Source of the DNA: Desulfitobacterium sp038181555
GTDB lineage: Bacteria > Bacillota > Desulfitobacteriia > Desulfitobacteriales > Desulfitobacteriaceae
Direction of reading: 5' to 3'
Length of the DNA stretch: 64,000 bases
NCBI RefSeq assembly: GCF_038181555.1
Contig: NZ_JBBWUA010000001.1
Coordinates: forward strand, 124,001-188,000
Below the pieces are notes generated by a model. The model was not told the DNA's origin. It searched no databases and was given only the letters and a program-made list of their open reading frames with translations. Position 1 is the stretch's first letter. Each line of letters starts with the position of its first letter. The position numbers were made by a program, and so were the translations under genes. This document shows positions 24,853 to 32,532 of this stretch, piece by piece.

Positions 24853-26046
24853 ATGAGTAGTTTTGACACTGAAACCATCATAGTTGGCGGCGGTGCTGCG
24901 GGAATGAACTGCGCTTATGGGCTCAGGAAGGAGAACCGGGCTTATACACTTATATGCGACCGCATGGGCGGGCGTATCATGTATGATCCCGAGCTTGACA
25001 TGAATTATGGTGCGGTTTTTTACTTCGGAAGCTACCAGCATATGTTGAGTTCAAAGATTCTGACACCCGGATCCGATGTTCTTCCAAGTTTGCGTCAGGG
25101 ATGCTGCCACCCGGATGAACACAAGCAATTCTCGGCAATCTCAGCTCACACTTTGAGCCATGCCGGCAGTCTGTTGAAGTTTATGCGCTATATGAAGAAG
25201 GAGTTCTTGCCCCATTACGTTAAGTTCAAGAAAGAGTGTGAAACCCGCGAATTAGCCTCTGTTCTCAAGGACGATCCCTTTATTAGTGATCTATTCTACA
25301 AAACAGCTGATCAGATGATTGAAGAGGTCGGTTTTCAGAAAATTGCCGATGATCTTGTGAGTCTGTTTGCCCATGGATGCACAGGCACCCCGATCAAGAA
25401 GCTGTCGGCTCTGGATTACTTGAATTGTGTTCAGGCTTTGGTTATGGAGTTGAAGCGTTTTACTTTTGAAGCGGATCGAATAACCCGGGAATTGTCCGAG
25501 AAAAAAGGAAAAGTTGTTATTGATATGGTGAACGGCGTTGAGAAGATCGAAGGTGGCTGGCGCGTTACTACCGTCAATGGCGACAATTTCACAGCGAAGC
25601 ACCTTGTCTTGGCTACGCCCGCCAATGTGACTAGAGACTTGCTCGCCAATGTAAAGGAAGTAAAACCATTGAAAATAAGAAATGCTTCCGTATTGCATGC
25701 TTATCTAATCAAAGGGGAAATGAAAGCCCGCTACCAGAAGCACACCGTCCATATCTTTAATGATTCCATCCCCATTATTTTTACCGCATGGAAGCGTCCG
25801 GGCATCTATGAAATTTTCACAGAAATACCTTTTGAAGAACACTTTAATAAATATTTTGATGAATGGGAGGTTTTAGGTCATCAGCATTTTGAGCATGCAC
25901 TGTTTACTAACCCAAACCTGGTACTTCCACAGAACCTGGCGCCCGGGTTAATCATGGCTGGCGATCATAATGGTTTGGGAATGGAGCCTGCAGCCATCAG
26001 CGGTGTGTATGCCGCCAACAAAATACTTGGCAGAACCCAGGATTAA
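24853..26046 (+). CDS. FAD-dependent oxidoreductase (amine oxidase / phytoene desaturase-like fold)
   Basis: 397 aa. The N-terminal dinucleotide-binding motif is TIIVGGGAAGMNCAYGL. A second FAD-contact strand, HLVLATPANVTRDLL, lies near residue 255. The C-terminal FAD motif is LIMAGDHNGLGMEPAAISGVYAANKI, the arrangement of the flavin amine oxidase / protoporphyrinogen oxidase superfamily. No signal peptide is seen. Substrate unknown. ATG 24853 has CAAGGAGG upstream. A 179-bp gap from hypA has no terminator that I can see. Confidence 0.78.
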   Translation: MSSFDTETIIVGGGAAGMNCAYGLRKENRAYTLICDRMGGRIMYDPELDMNYGAVFYFGSYQHMLSSKILTPGSDVLPSLRQGCCHPDEHKQFSAISAHTLSHAGSLLKFMRYMKKEFLPHYVKFKKECETRELASVLKDDPFISDLFYKTADQMIEEVGFQKIADDLVSLFAHGCTGTPIKKLSALDYLNCVQALVMELKRFTFEADRITRELSEKKGKVVIDMVNGVEKIEGGWRVTTVNGDNFTAKHLVLATPANVTRDLLANVKEVKPLKIRNASVLHAYLIKGEMKARYQKHTVHIFNDSIPIIFTAWKRPGIYEIFTEIPFEEHFNKYFDEWEVLGHQHFEHALFTNPNLVLPQNLAPGLIMAGDHNGLGMEPAAISGVYAANKILGRTQD

Positions 26047-26119
26047 TGCCGCAGCACAGAAATCTTAAGCTATTTATGAAAAAAGATACGGAACTAATCT
26101 GAAAATGGAGGAAAGAAGT

Positions 26120-26875
26120 ATGGAATTGATTCAATCATTTATAAGCAATTATACCGGTTGGTTTATACTCATCTGTCTAGCGGTACTTGGAATTTTATTA
26201 GTTGCCGGGTTATGGAAATATGGGTTAGGGCTGCCTTTAACAGACAAAGAGAAACAAATGAGTCTAGCCGGTGATGAATTGCTGAAAAAAGATCAAACAA
26301 TGCGGCTGCAGTTAGCGCTAACGATTAACGCACCCCGGGAAAAAGTCTGGCCTTATTTGGCGCAGCTTGGACAAAGACGAGCAGGGTTTTATAGTTTCGG
26401 GGTTTTGGAACGAATTTTTACGTTTCATATCTATAACACATATAACATTATAGAAGAATGGCAAAATAAATATCCAGGCGAGTTTATGTTTTATCACCAA
26501 GATGGAATTGGCTCAGAAATCCAAGAAGTTAAGAAAAATGAATATTTTACATCCATTTCTGATTCGCGTAACCCATCTAAATTCCAAGGAGCTATAGGTT
26601 TTATTCCCCCATTCTCCTTGAAATATTTTGCCTGGACCTGGAATTTCCATCTGTTGGATGCAGGGCAGGGGAAGACACGCTTTATTACCCGTTGTGATTG
26701 TAGCTTTGCCCCTTTTAAGGGTTGGCGCAAATTTCTTGTTATCTTTCTACTTGGAACTCCGTCCTTCGTAATGTCCAGAAGAATGATGGAAGTAATAAAA
26801 GCTTGTGCTGAAGGCAGAACAAAAGACAAGAGATTTTTTAGTAGATTTGGGACTTCCGCATCCAATGTAAAATAG
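26120..26875 (+). CDS. membrane-anchored SRPBCC-domain protein
   Basis: 251 aa from ATG 26120, with GGAGG 8 nt upstream; the in-frame ATG 26105 overlaps that site. One N-terminal membrane helix (about 11-30, WFILICLAVLGILLVAGLW) is followed by a soluble START/SRPBCC fold with the LTINAPREKVWPYLAQLGQ opening. Such folds bind hydrophobic ligands; no enzyme activity can be assigned. Its place between the flavoprotein and hypB suggests it acts with them, perhaps presenting a lipid-like substrate (inference). Confidence 0.65.
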   Translation: MELIQSFISNYTGWFILICLAVLGILLVAGLWKYGLGLPLTDKEKQMSLAGDELLKKDQTMRLQLALTINAPREKVWPYLAQLGQRRAGFYSFGVLERIFTFHIYNTYNIIEEWQNKYPGEFMFYHQDGIGSEIQEVKKNEYFTSISDSRNPSKFQGAIGFIPPFSLKYFAWTWNFHLLDAGQGKTRFITRCDCSFAPFKGWRKFLVIFLLGTPSFVMSRRMMEVIKACAEGRTKDKRFFSRFGTSASNVK

Positions 26876-26911
26876 TAGTAAGATCGCTCAAATGAAAGGA
26901 GAGCTTAAGTT

Positions 26912-27592
26912 ATGGAAAAAATAAAGATTATCGAAGTTAAAGAAAGCATCTTTGAGGACAATGACAAAGAAGCTAACCGTCTTAGAGAACGCCTGCGTGG
27001 GAAAAAAACATTTCTTTTAAACCTGATGTCTTCGCCAGGAGCAGGAAAAACCACGACCCTAATGCGTACTATTGAAAGATTAAAAGATGAAATGCGTATA
27101 GGCATTATGGAAGCTGATATCGATTCCGCGGTGGATGCAGAAACCATTGCCACCACTGGTGTCAAATGTATTCAGCTCCATACTGGTGGCATGTGTCATC
27201 TAGATGCAGGTATGACCGAACAGGGTATTGATGAACTAGGTACGGAAGACCTTGATTTTGTCGTTCTGGAAAATGTGGGAAACTTAGTCTGCCCGGCGGA
27301 ATTTGATACCGGTGCTTCCAAGAATGCTATGATTTTAAGCGTACCGGAGGGAGACGACAAACCTTTAAAGTATCCGTTGATTTTTCAGGTGGTGGATGTC
27401 CTGATTATCAACAAAATTGATGTTCTTCCTTACTTTAACTTCAACCGGGAAGCTGTTTATCAAAGAGCTAAGAAATTAAACCCGACGATTGAAATCTTTG
27501 AAGTATCAGCCATCACCGGGGAAGGATTTGATGCTTGGGCGGATTGGATACGTCGTAATGTGGCAGAGTGGAACAATGAGTCGTTGGAGTAA
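26912..27592 (+). CDS. hypB: HypB nickel-insertion GTPase
   Basis: 226 aa. The P-loop is NLMSSPGAGKTTTL; EADIDSAVDAE, LHTGGMCHLDAG (nickel/zinc Cys-His region), VENVGNLVCPAEFDTG and LIINKIDVLPYF are the HypB GTPase motifs. It lacks the N-terminal CxxCGC site and any His-rich tail. HypB hydrolyses GTP to drive nickel delivery with HypA. It is the last gene of the cassette operon, 37 bp after the SRPBCC gene. Confidence 0.92.
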   Translation: MEKIKIIEVKESIFEDNDKEANRLRERLRGKKTFLLNLMSSPGAGKTTTLMRTIERLKDEMRIGIMEADIDSAVDAETIATTGVKCIQLHTGGMCHLDAGMTEQGIDELGTEDLDFVVLENVGNLVCPAEFDTGASKNAMILSVPEGDDKPLKYPLIFQVVDVLIINKIDVLPYFNFNREAVYQRAKKLNPTIEIFEVSAITGEGFDAWADWIRRNVAEWNNESLE

Positions 27593-27649
27593 ATTGCCTT
27601 TCTATTGATTTTATGTATACTAATATCGCGACGAAATATGTGCGATGGA

Positions 27650-27740
27650 ACGCATCTCTGGATTTTTCACCCCCCAAAAGCAAGGTGCACCCCCTTTATT
27701 AAAACGGAGGTGCATCGTTAATTTGTATCAATAGTTGAGT
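27650..27740 (-). mobile_element. right-end remnant of an IS21-family-like element with inverted repeat
   Basis: 27718-27740 is the inverted partner of the repeat at 21787-21808. Inside it are GGTGCACC (about 27684-27691) and GGTGCATCG (27709 onward), repeated short motifs like the multiple terminal repeats of IS21 elements. No istB remains between hypB and this end. The reading as the istB-side end of the same element is inference. Confidence 0.45.
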
Positions 27741-27768
27741 CATTAGACAAAATTTTAAGTAATAAAAG

Positions 27769-27796
27769 ATGCCATGCGGTCAATTCCGCATGGCAT
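27769..27796. terminator. strong hairpin beyond the cassette
   Basis: ATGCCATGCGG and CCGCATGGCAT pair perfectly around a 6-nt loop. There is no T-run on the plus side. It may end hypB transcription, or be part of a repeat element. Confidence 0.5.
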
Positions 27797-27827
27797 TAGT
27801 AATTTCGTGGCATATGGTGCCTGACTT

Positions 27828-27965
27828 TTACCTCTTGAACGTTTCGTATAGAGCGATCGGGCTGACGCCTAAAGCCGTGACATCATGACAGCCAACTGAC
27901 CTCATCCGGAACAAGAACTCAGCTTCTTTACTGTTAGAGTCTAAAACCCTAACAAGGATGTCCCC
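27828..27965 (-). pseudogene. possible decayed coding remnant
   Basis: On the minus strand a frame of about 45 codons reads VRVLDSNSKEAEFLFRMR then SVGCHDVTALGVSPIALYETFKR and stops at TAA. Its composition looks protein-like, but no family was recognised and there is no start with a ribosome site; the upstream part runs into the long palindrome. It could be the tail of a broken gene of a mobile element. Confidence 0.25.
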
Positions 27966-28006
27966 TCATATTGGCAAGCGCTTGCCAATATGAGGGGACA
28001 TCCTTG
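27953..28006. repeat. 54-bp perfect palindrome
   Basis: Two 27-bp arms pair without any mismatch, centred on AAGCGCTT at 27976-27983. The arm contains GAGGGGACATCC. A related half-copy with TTGAGGGGACATGC is at 48715-48735. It looks like a miniature mobile or REP-like repeat rather than a simple terminator. The gap from hypB to the next gene (27593-28249) thus holds the IS21-type end, a hairpin, a coding relic, this palindrome and regulatory repeats. Confidence 0.85.
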
Positions 28007-28130
28007 CTTTTAAGAGTTATTCTGGTCACCCAGAGCGTGGGTTGTGAAGAAGTAAGAGATGAGGCCCAAAAGAATATTGACCATGCCAATTCACTAAGGC
28101 AATACTGACTAGCACATAAGCAGCAAGTAA

Positions 28131-28195
28131 CTTAAGTGAACCTTAATCACCTCAACCCATTCTTAAACCCACCTTAACCAAATTGCAATTACAAT
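28131..28195 (+). promoter_or_regulatory. two pairs of CTTAA direct repeats and promoter of the reductase operon
   Basis: CTTAA occurs at 28131, 28142, 28162 and 28173: two pairs with 11-bp spacing, pairs about 31 bp apart. A TACAAT -10 is at 28190-28195, 17 bp after the last repeat start, so the repeat replaces the -35. This is the layout of OmpR/PhoB-class activator sites; one of the response regulators at 34.6 or 39.1 kb is the likely binder. Confidence 0.55.
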
Positions 28196-28249
28196 AAAAG
28201 TGTTCGCAAGATAAGAAAAATAAGGAGGGAGTAAAGGGCAAATAAACAA

Positions 28250-30538
28250 ATGATTTTTCTTAGTAAGTACGGTAGTCCAAGGAGCATAGGGAAAGGAATG
28301 ATACATAACGTGAGAAGAATAATCGTGGGTCTAATGGCATGGGTACTTGTTTTCAGTATTGCCGGGTGTTCGAATACGGCTCCTCAATCGTCAAGTGTGA
28401 CATATGTCGGGACTGCACAGGGATTCGGCGGCGAAGTCGAAGCCAAGGTTACAGTGGATCAAGACGGAAAGATCACGCAGGTTGCTCTAAGCGGGGAAAA
28501 CGAAACGCCCAACAGAGGCGGAACGGCGATGAAGACATTAGAGCAAGCCATCGTTGCAGCCAACGGAACAAATGTTGATGGCGTATCAGGGGCCACATTC
28601 ACGTCCAAAGCCGTTATTGACGCCGTAAATAAAGCTTTGGCAGATAAGGTCATTGCTTCTGAAGAACCGGCAGCAGCGATCGCTTACACGGCCGGTACCT
28701 ATACCGGAAAAGCGTTCGGCTTTACAAGTTATATCACGGTGGAAACGGAATTTTCAGCCGATAAAATCCTGTCCGTAAAGGTGAAGGACAACAGCGGTGA
28801 AACTCCTTATCTAAGGGATTTATGCGCTGAAAAGATACCAAATGAAATCGTCGCCCGTCAAAGCCTCGATGTTGATGCCGTAAGCGGCGCCACATGGGGT
28901 TCGAAGGCGATTATTGATGCCGTGGCGGATTGTGTTCAGCAGGCCGGTTCGGCTGATGTGGTGTCAGCCTTAAAGAAAGTCAGCATACCTCGGCAGGCCG
29001 GTGAGGACAAGGTCTATGACGGTTATGATTTATGTGTCGTCGGCGGTGGAGGTTCCGGATTGATTAGCGCTGCAGTTGCCGCTTCCGATGGTTTGAAGGT
29101 AATCGTCATTGAAGCAGCCGACAGGTGGGGCGGCGTTTCGGAAATTGCCGGGGGCGGTACGCTGGCAATCGGCACAGATCTTCAGCAAAATGCCGTGCAA
29201 CCGGACGGCAGCGTAAAAGATTTGTATAAAGAAAAGGGAACGACAGTTGCCGGCGAGCTTGAAAAATTTATCCAGCAATATCAGGATTCGACCCATTATC
29301 AGGCCGATTACCTGATGATCAAGAATTTCCTCCTAGCATCAGGTGATGCTGCCGACTTTCTGTCGGAAGAATATGGTATGAAATTCACGGCAGTATCCCC
29401 CAATAAAATCAATTATCCAGCTAAGGGAACACGATGGAACGCAGTCGCGAAACAGCTTGAAGATCAAGGGGCAACCATGCTTATGGCGACCAGGGGCGAA
29501 CATCTCATCATGGGTTCTGACGGTAAAATTACTGGAGTTACAGCAGTAAATCAGGATACCGGCGCCAAAATAACCATTAATTCCAAAGCAGTAGTATTGG
29601 CTACTGGTGGCTCGGCTAACAACACAGAGTTAATGAAGCAATATCTGGCAGATTATAATGATGAATATATGAACTGGGGATCGCCCACGGCCAATGGCGA
29701 CGGTGTCCAGATGGCCTGGGAAGCCGGCGCGGAACAGGCGGCATTCGGATCCCAGTCCCATAATGAAGGATTGCCCATTGAATTGCACGACTTGTTTGAT
29801 CTTGATATCACCAATGGCAATTGCCTGTATGCCAACCTAGTTTACGAACCGATGCTCAGAATAAACAGGGATACGGGAAGACGGATCTCTGATGAAACAA
29901 TTATGTATACGCCGCACTATCAGGGCAATACGAGCATGATTTCCAAAGGAGCGTTGGTTATTGTCGATCAGGCTGCAATCGACAGCTTAATGGAAAATGG
30001 TTCAAAAACCAAACCCTGGCGGTCAAAGCTATATCAAAAGCCAATGAACCAACCGGATTATACCGGTCTGAATCTTCAGCAGCAAATCGACGAAGTGGTG
30101 AGTTATTCCATGCAGCATGATTCGGGATACGCTTACAAAGCCGGCACAATCGAAGAATTAGCCGGAATGCTCGGATTGGATCCGGATGTGGTTAAAAAGG
30201 AAGTTTCCAAATATAACACTGCTGTCGGAACAGGCGCCGATCCCGAATTTGACCGCGATCCTTCTACCCTTGTCTATCCCGTAGCAAACGGCCCGTTCTA
30301 TGCTTTTGAAACCAAGATTCGCAATCTCGGTACATGGGGCGGGATCAAAACAGATGAAACTTTAGGCGTATACAACACCAAAGGAGGGCTGATTCCGGGC
30401 CTGTACTCCACTGGTTTTGATGCATTAGGATGGGTCGGAACGTCCTATTTCGTTGATACCACAACCCTTGGCTGGATGACTGCATCCGGTTATATGGCCG
30501 GAAACTCCGTAGTTGACTATGTAAACAACAAAAAATGA
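28250..30538 (+). CDS. exported lipoprotein flavoprotein reductase with two FMN-binding domains and a FAD domain
   Basis: 762 aa. A lipoprotein signal ends with SIAGC (Cys at about residue 40 of the longest form). Two FMN_bind domains follow, each with an SGAT flavinylation site (DGVSGATFTS and DAVSGATWGS), where ApbE would attach FMN covalently. The C-terminal FAD_binding_2 domain starts YDLCVVGGGGSGLI and has the fumarate/urocanate reductase fold. It would take electrons at the outer face of the membrane and reduce an unsaturated organic acid; the substrate is unknown. The start is uncertain: ATG 28250 (AAAGGG 11 nt upstream) or ATG 28298, which gives a more usual signal peptide. Confidence 0.82.
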   Translation: MIFLSKYGSPRSIGKGMIHNVRRIIVGLMAWVLVFSIAGCSNTAPQSSSVTYVGTAQGFGGEVEAKVTVDQDGKITQVALSGENETPNRGGTAMKTLEQAIVAANGTNVDGVSGATFTSKAVIDAVNKALADKVIASEEPAAAIAYTAGTYTGKAFGFTSYITVETEFSADKILSVKVKDNSGETPYLRDLCAEKIPNEIVARQSLDVDAVSGATWGSKAIIDAVADCVQQAGSADVVSALKKVSIPRQAGEDKVYDGYDLCVVGGGGSGLISAAVAASDGLKVIVIEAADRWGGVSEIAGGGTLAIGTDLQQNAVQPDGSVKDLYKEKGTTVAGELEKFIQQYQDSTHYQADYLMIKNFLLASGDAADFLSEEYGMKFTAVSPNKINYPAKGTRWNAVAKQLEDQGATMLMATRGEHLIMGSDGKITGVTAVNQDTGAKITINSKAVVLATGGSANNTELMKQYLADYNDEYMNWGSPTANGDGVQMAWEAGAEQAAFGSQSHNEGLPIELHDLFDLDITNGNCLYANLVYEPMLRINRDTGRRISDETIMYTPHYQGNTSMISKGALVIVDQAAIDSLMENGSKTKPWRSKLYQKPMNQPDYTGLNLQQQIDEVVSYSMQHDSGYAYKAGTIEELAGMLGLDPDVVKKEVSKYNTAVGTGADPEFDRDPSTLVYPVANGPFYAFETKIRNLGTWGGIKTDETLGVYNTKGGLIPGLYSTGFDALGWVGTSYFVDTTTLGWMTASGYMAGNSVVDYVNNKK

Positions 30539-30555
30539 GATAGGAGATGAGTGCT

Positions 30556-32457
30556 ATGAAACCAATGTCACGCAGGGATTTCTTCAAAGGGGCTTCTGCT
30601 TCGGCGGTCACCCTTGCCGCCACCGGTATTCTGGCCGGCTGCACTGCTTCCACTGCAAGCAAAGCCGGTACCTACATCCCAGGCACCTATTCAGCGACTT
30701 CCCTGGGAATGGACACGATTACTGTCACAATGATCTTTGAAGCTGAGTCTATTGTTGACGTCCAGCTGGATGTCAAGGGCGAGACCGATACCATCGGTCA
30801 GGCAGCCGCGCCAGTTCTCCGGCAGGCTGTTTTAGACAAGCAAAGCGCAGAAATCGATGGGGTTTCCGGAGCTTCTATTACCAGCGATGCCGTCAAAAAA
30901 GCTGTAGCTGCTTGCATCGCTCAGGCTAAGGGTGAGTCGGTTGTGATTCCGGAGGGAGCTCCAGTCTCGGAAGGCGATCTGCCTCCTGGCATTACGGCGG
31001 CCGAACTGCAAGCTTCTACCTGCGAACTCGGTGAGATTACGGGCGCAGAAGATGGAGGCACATACGACGTCATTGTCATCGGCGCCGGAACCTCCGGAGT
31101 GCCTTGTGCTCTGAAAGCGGCGGAAGACGGCGCAAAGGTCTTGGTTTTGCAGAAGGAGGATGGCGTTGTCGCCCAAGGCAATACCTGCACCGGGATTATT
31201 CCGGGTGAATCTAATGCCCCGGCCATGCTGCAGCTGGAACAGGAAACTGCTGTAAGTTGCAATTACCGCAGTGACCGCGATCAGGTGAGGGTCTATGTTC
31301 AGAATTCAGGAGAAGCTGTTCAGTGGTATTATGATACCGCCATTGCTTCAGGCTATCCGGCAACCATTGCTCCTGCAGTCTTTGATTACGGCAGTCCTTT
31401 CGGAGCTTACAAGAAAATCAGCGTCAGAAGCGCAGGCAAGCCAGATAACACGGGCACAGTCCTGGCCAGCATATTAAAGGCCAATGCCACCAAGCTGGAT
31501 GTTCGTTACAGCACCCCTGCCGTTCAGCTCATAAAGGAGGGCGGTAAAGTTACCGGTGTCTATGCCAAGGACAAATCTGGCAAATATTATAGGTTCACCG
31601 CCGCCAAAGGTGTCGTCCTGGCAACCGGCGACTATCAGAACAATGACGCTATGGTCGCCAAATACTGTCCTGATGTAAAGGACTTCCACAAAAAGCAGTT
31701 CCACAAGACCGGCGATGGCATCCTGATGGGCATTGCCGCAGGGGGCACCATCGAACCAATCGGCCATACCAAGATGATCCATGACTTCGATTCCGGCACG
31801 ATGTTTGACGAGCCTTTCCTACGGGTGGATATGTACGGCAAGCGCTTTCATAACGAAGATGTGGATATGAGCTATGCCAATAACTATATGCGCCATTACG
31901 ATAAGGAAAACACAGGCAAGTATTGTCAAATCTTTGATGACAATTACGAGGCCCAGGTAACCGGCTGGGGAGGTAGACCTACTCCCAAAGCAGGGATGCA
32001 GGTTTACATGCCGGAGGTTGATGTGGAGCGCAAAGGTGTGACAGCCGAACTAATTGCAACTTACCGTGCCAATACCCTGGATGAGCTGGCTACTAAGCTG
32101 GGGATTCCGGCTGATAAGCTGAAAAAAAGCGTTGACCGCTACAATGAGTTGGTTGATCTGGGGTATGACGCCGATTTCGGTAAGAATCCCAAGTTCATGA
32201 AAAAGATCGAGACCGCGCCTTACTGGGGTATCAAAAAGAACCTTCGTGTTTCCGCTCTGTGCAGCGGTATTAATATCAATTCTGATTTCCAGGCGCTGGA
32301 TGAGAGTCGCAACCCCGTCGAAGGTTTGTATGCCATCGGCAACTGCTCCGGCCAGTTCTACGGCAGCCCGGATTATCCTTTGCATCTTGCCGGTCTGTCC
32401 ATCGGCCGTTGTGTAACCGCAGGTTATGTACTAGGCAAGACCCTGGCAGTCAAGTAA
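30556..32457 (+). CDS. Tat-exported flavoprotein reductase with one FMN-binding and one FAD domain
   Basis: 633 aa from ATG 30556 (AGGAGA 8 nt upstream). A Tat signal with SRRDFFKG is followed by a hydrophobic stretch and lipobox ILAGC, so it is a folded, exported lipoprotein. One FMN_bind domain carries DGVSGASITS (flavinylation at Ser). The FAD_binding_2 domain starts near 170 with YDVIVIGAGTSGVPCA and continues to the end, with AIGNCSGQFYGSPDYP near the C-terminus. The gene starts 17 bp after the previous flavoprotein gene, so the two share an operon. It is probably a fumarate-reductase-like enzyme; the substrate may differ between the two. Confidence 0.85.
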   Translation: MKPMSRRDFFKGASASAVTLAATGILAGCTASTASKAGTYIPGTYSATSLGMDTITVTMIFEAESIVDVQLDVKGETDTIGQAAAPVLRQAVLDKQSAEIDGVSGASITSDAVKKAVAACIAQAKGESVVIPEGAPVSEGDLPPGITAAELQASTCELGEITGAEDGGTYDVIVIGAGTSGVPCALKAAEDGAKVLVLQKEDGVVAQGNTCTGIIPGESNAPAMLQLEQETAVSCNYRSDRDQVRVYVQNSGEAVQWYYDTAIASGYPATIAPAVFDYGSPFGAYKKISVRSAGKPDNTGTVLASILKANATKLDVRYSTPAVQLIKEGGKVTGVYAKDKSGKYYRFTAAKGVVLATGDYQNNDAMVAKYCPDVKDFHKKQFHKTGDGILMGIAAGGTIEPIGHTKMIHDFDSGTMFDEPFLRVDMYGKRFHNEDVDMSYANNYMRHYDKENTGKYCQIFDDNYEAQVTGWGGRPTPKAGMQVYMPEVDVERKGVTAELIATYRANTLDELATKLGIPADKLKKSVDRYNELVDLGYDADFGKNPKFMKKIETAPYWGIKKNLRVSALCSGININSDFQALDESRNPVEGLYAIGNCSGQFYGSPDYPLHLAGLSIGRCVTAGYVLGKTLAVK

Positions 32458-32485
32458 GCCCTTTCTGATGTACTTCATTTTGAAA

Positions 32486-32520
32486 AAAAGAGCTCCGCTT
32501 TTTTCGGGCGGAGCTCTTTT
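32486..32520. terminator. bidirectional terminator
   Basis: AAAAGAGCTCCGC pairs with GCGGAGCTCTTTT, with A- and T-runs on both sides, between the convergent reductase and sensor kinase genes. Confidence 0.9.
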
Positions 32521-32532
32521 CATAATTCTGAT

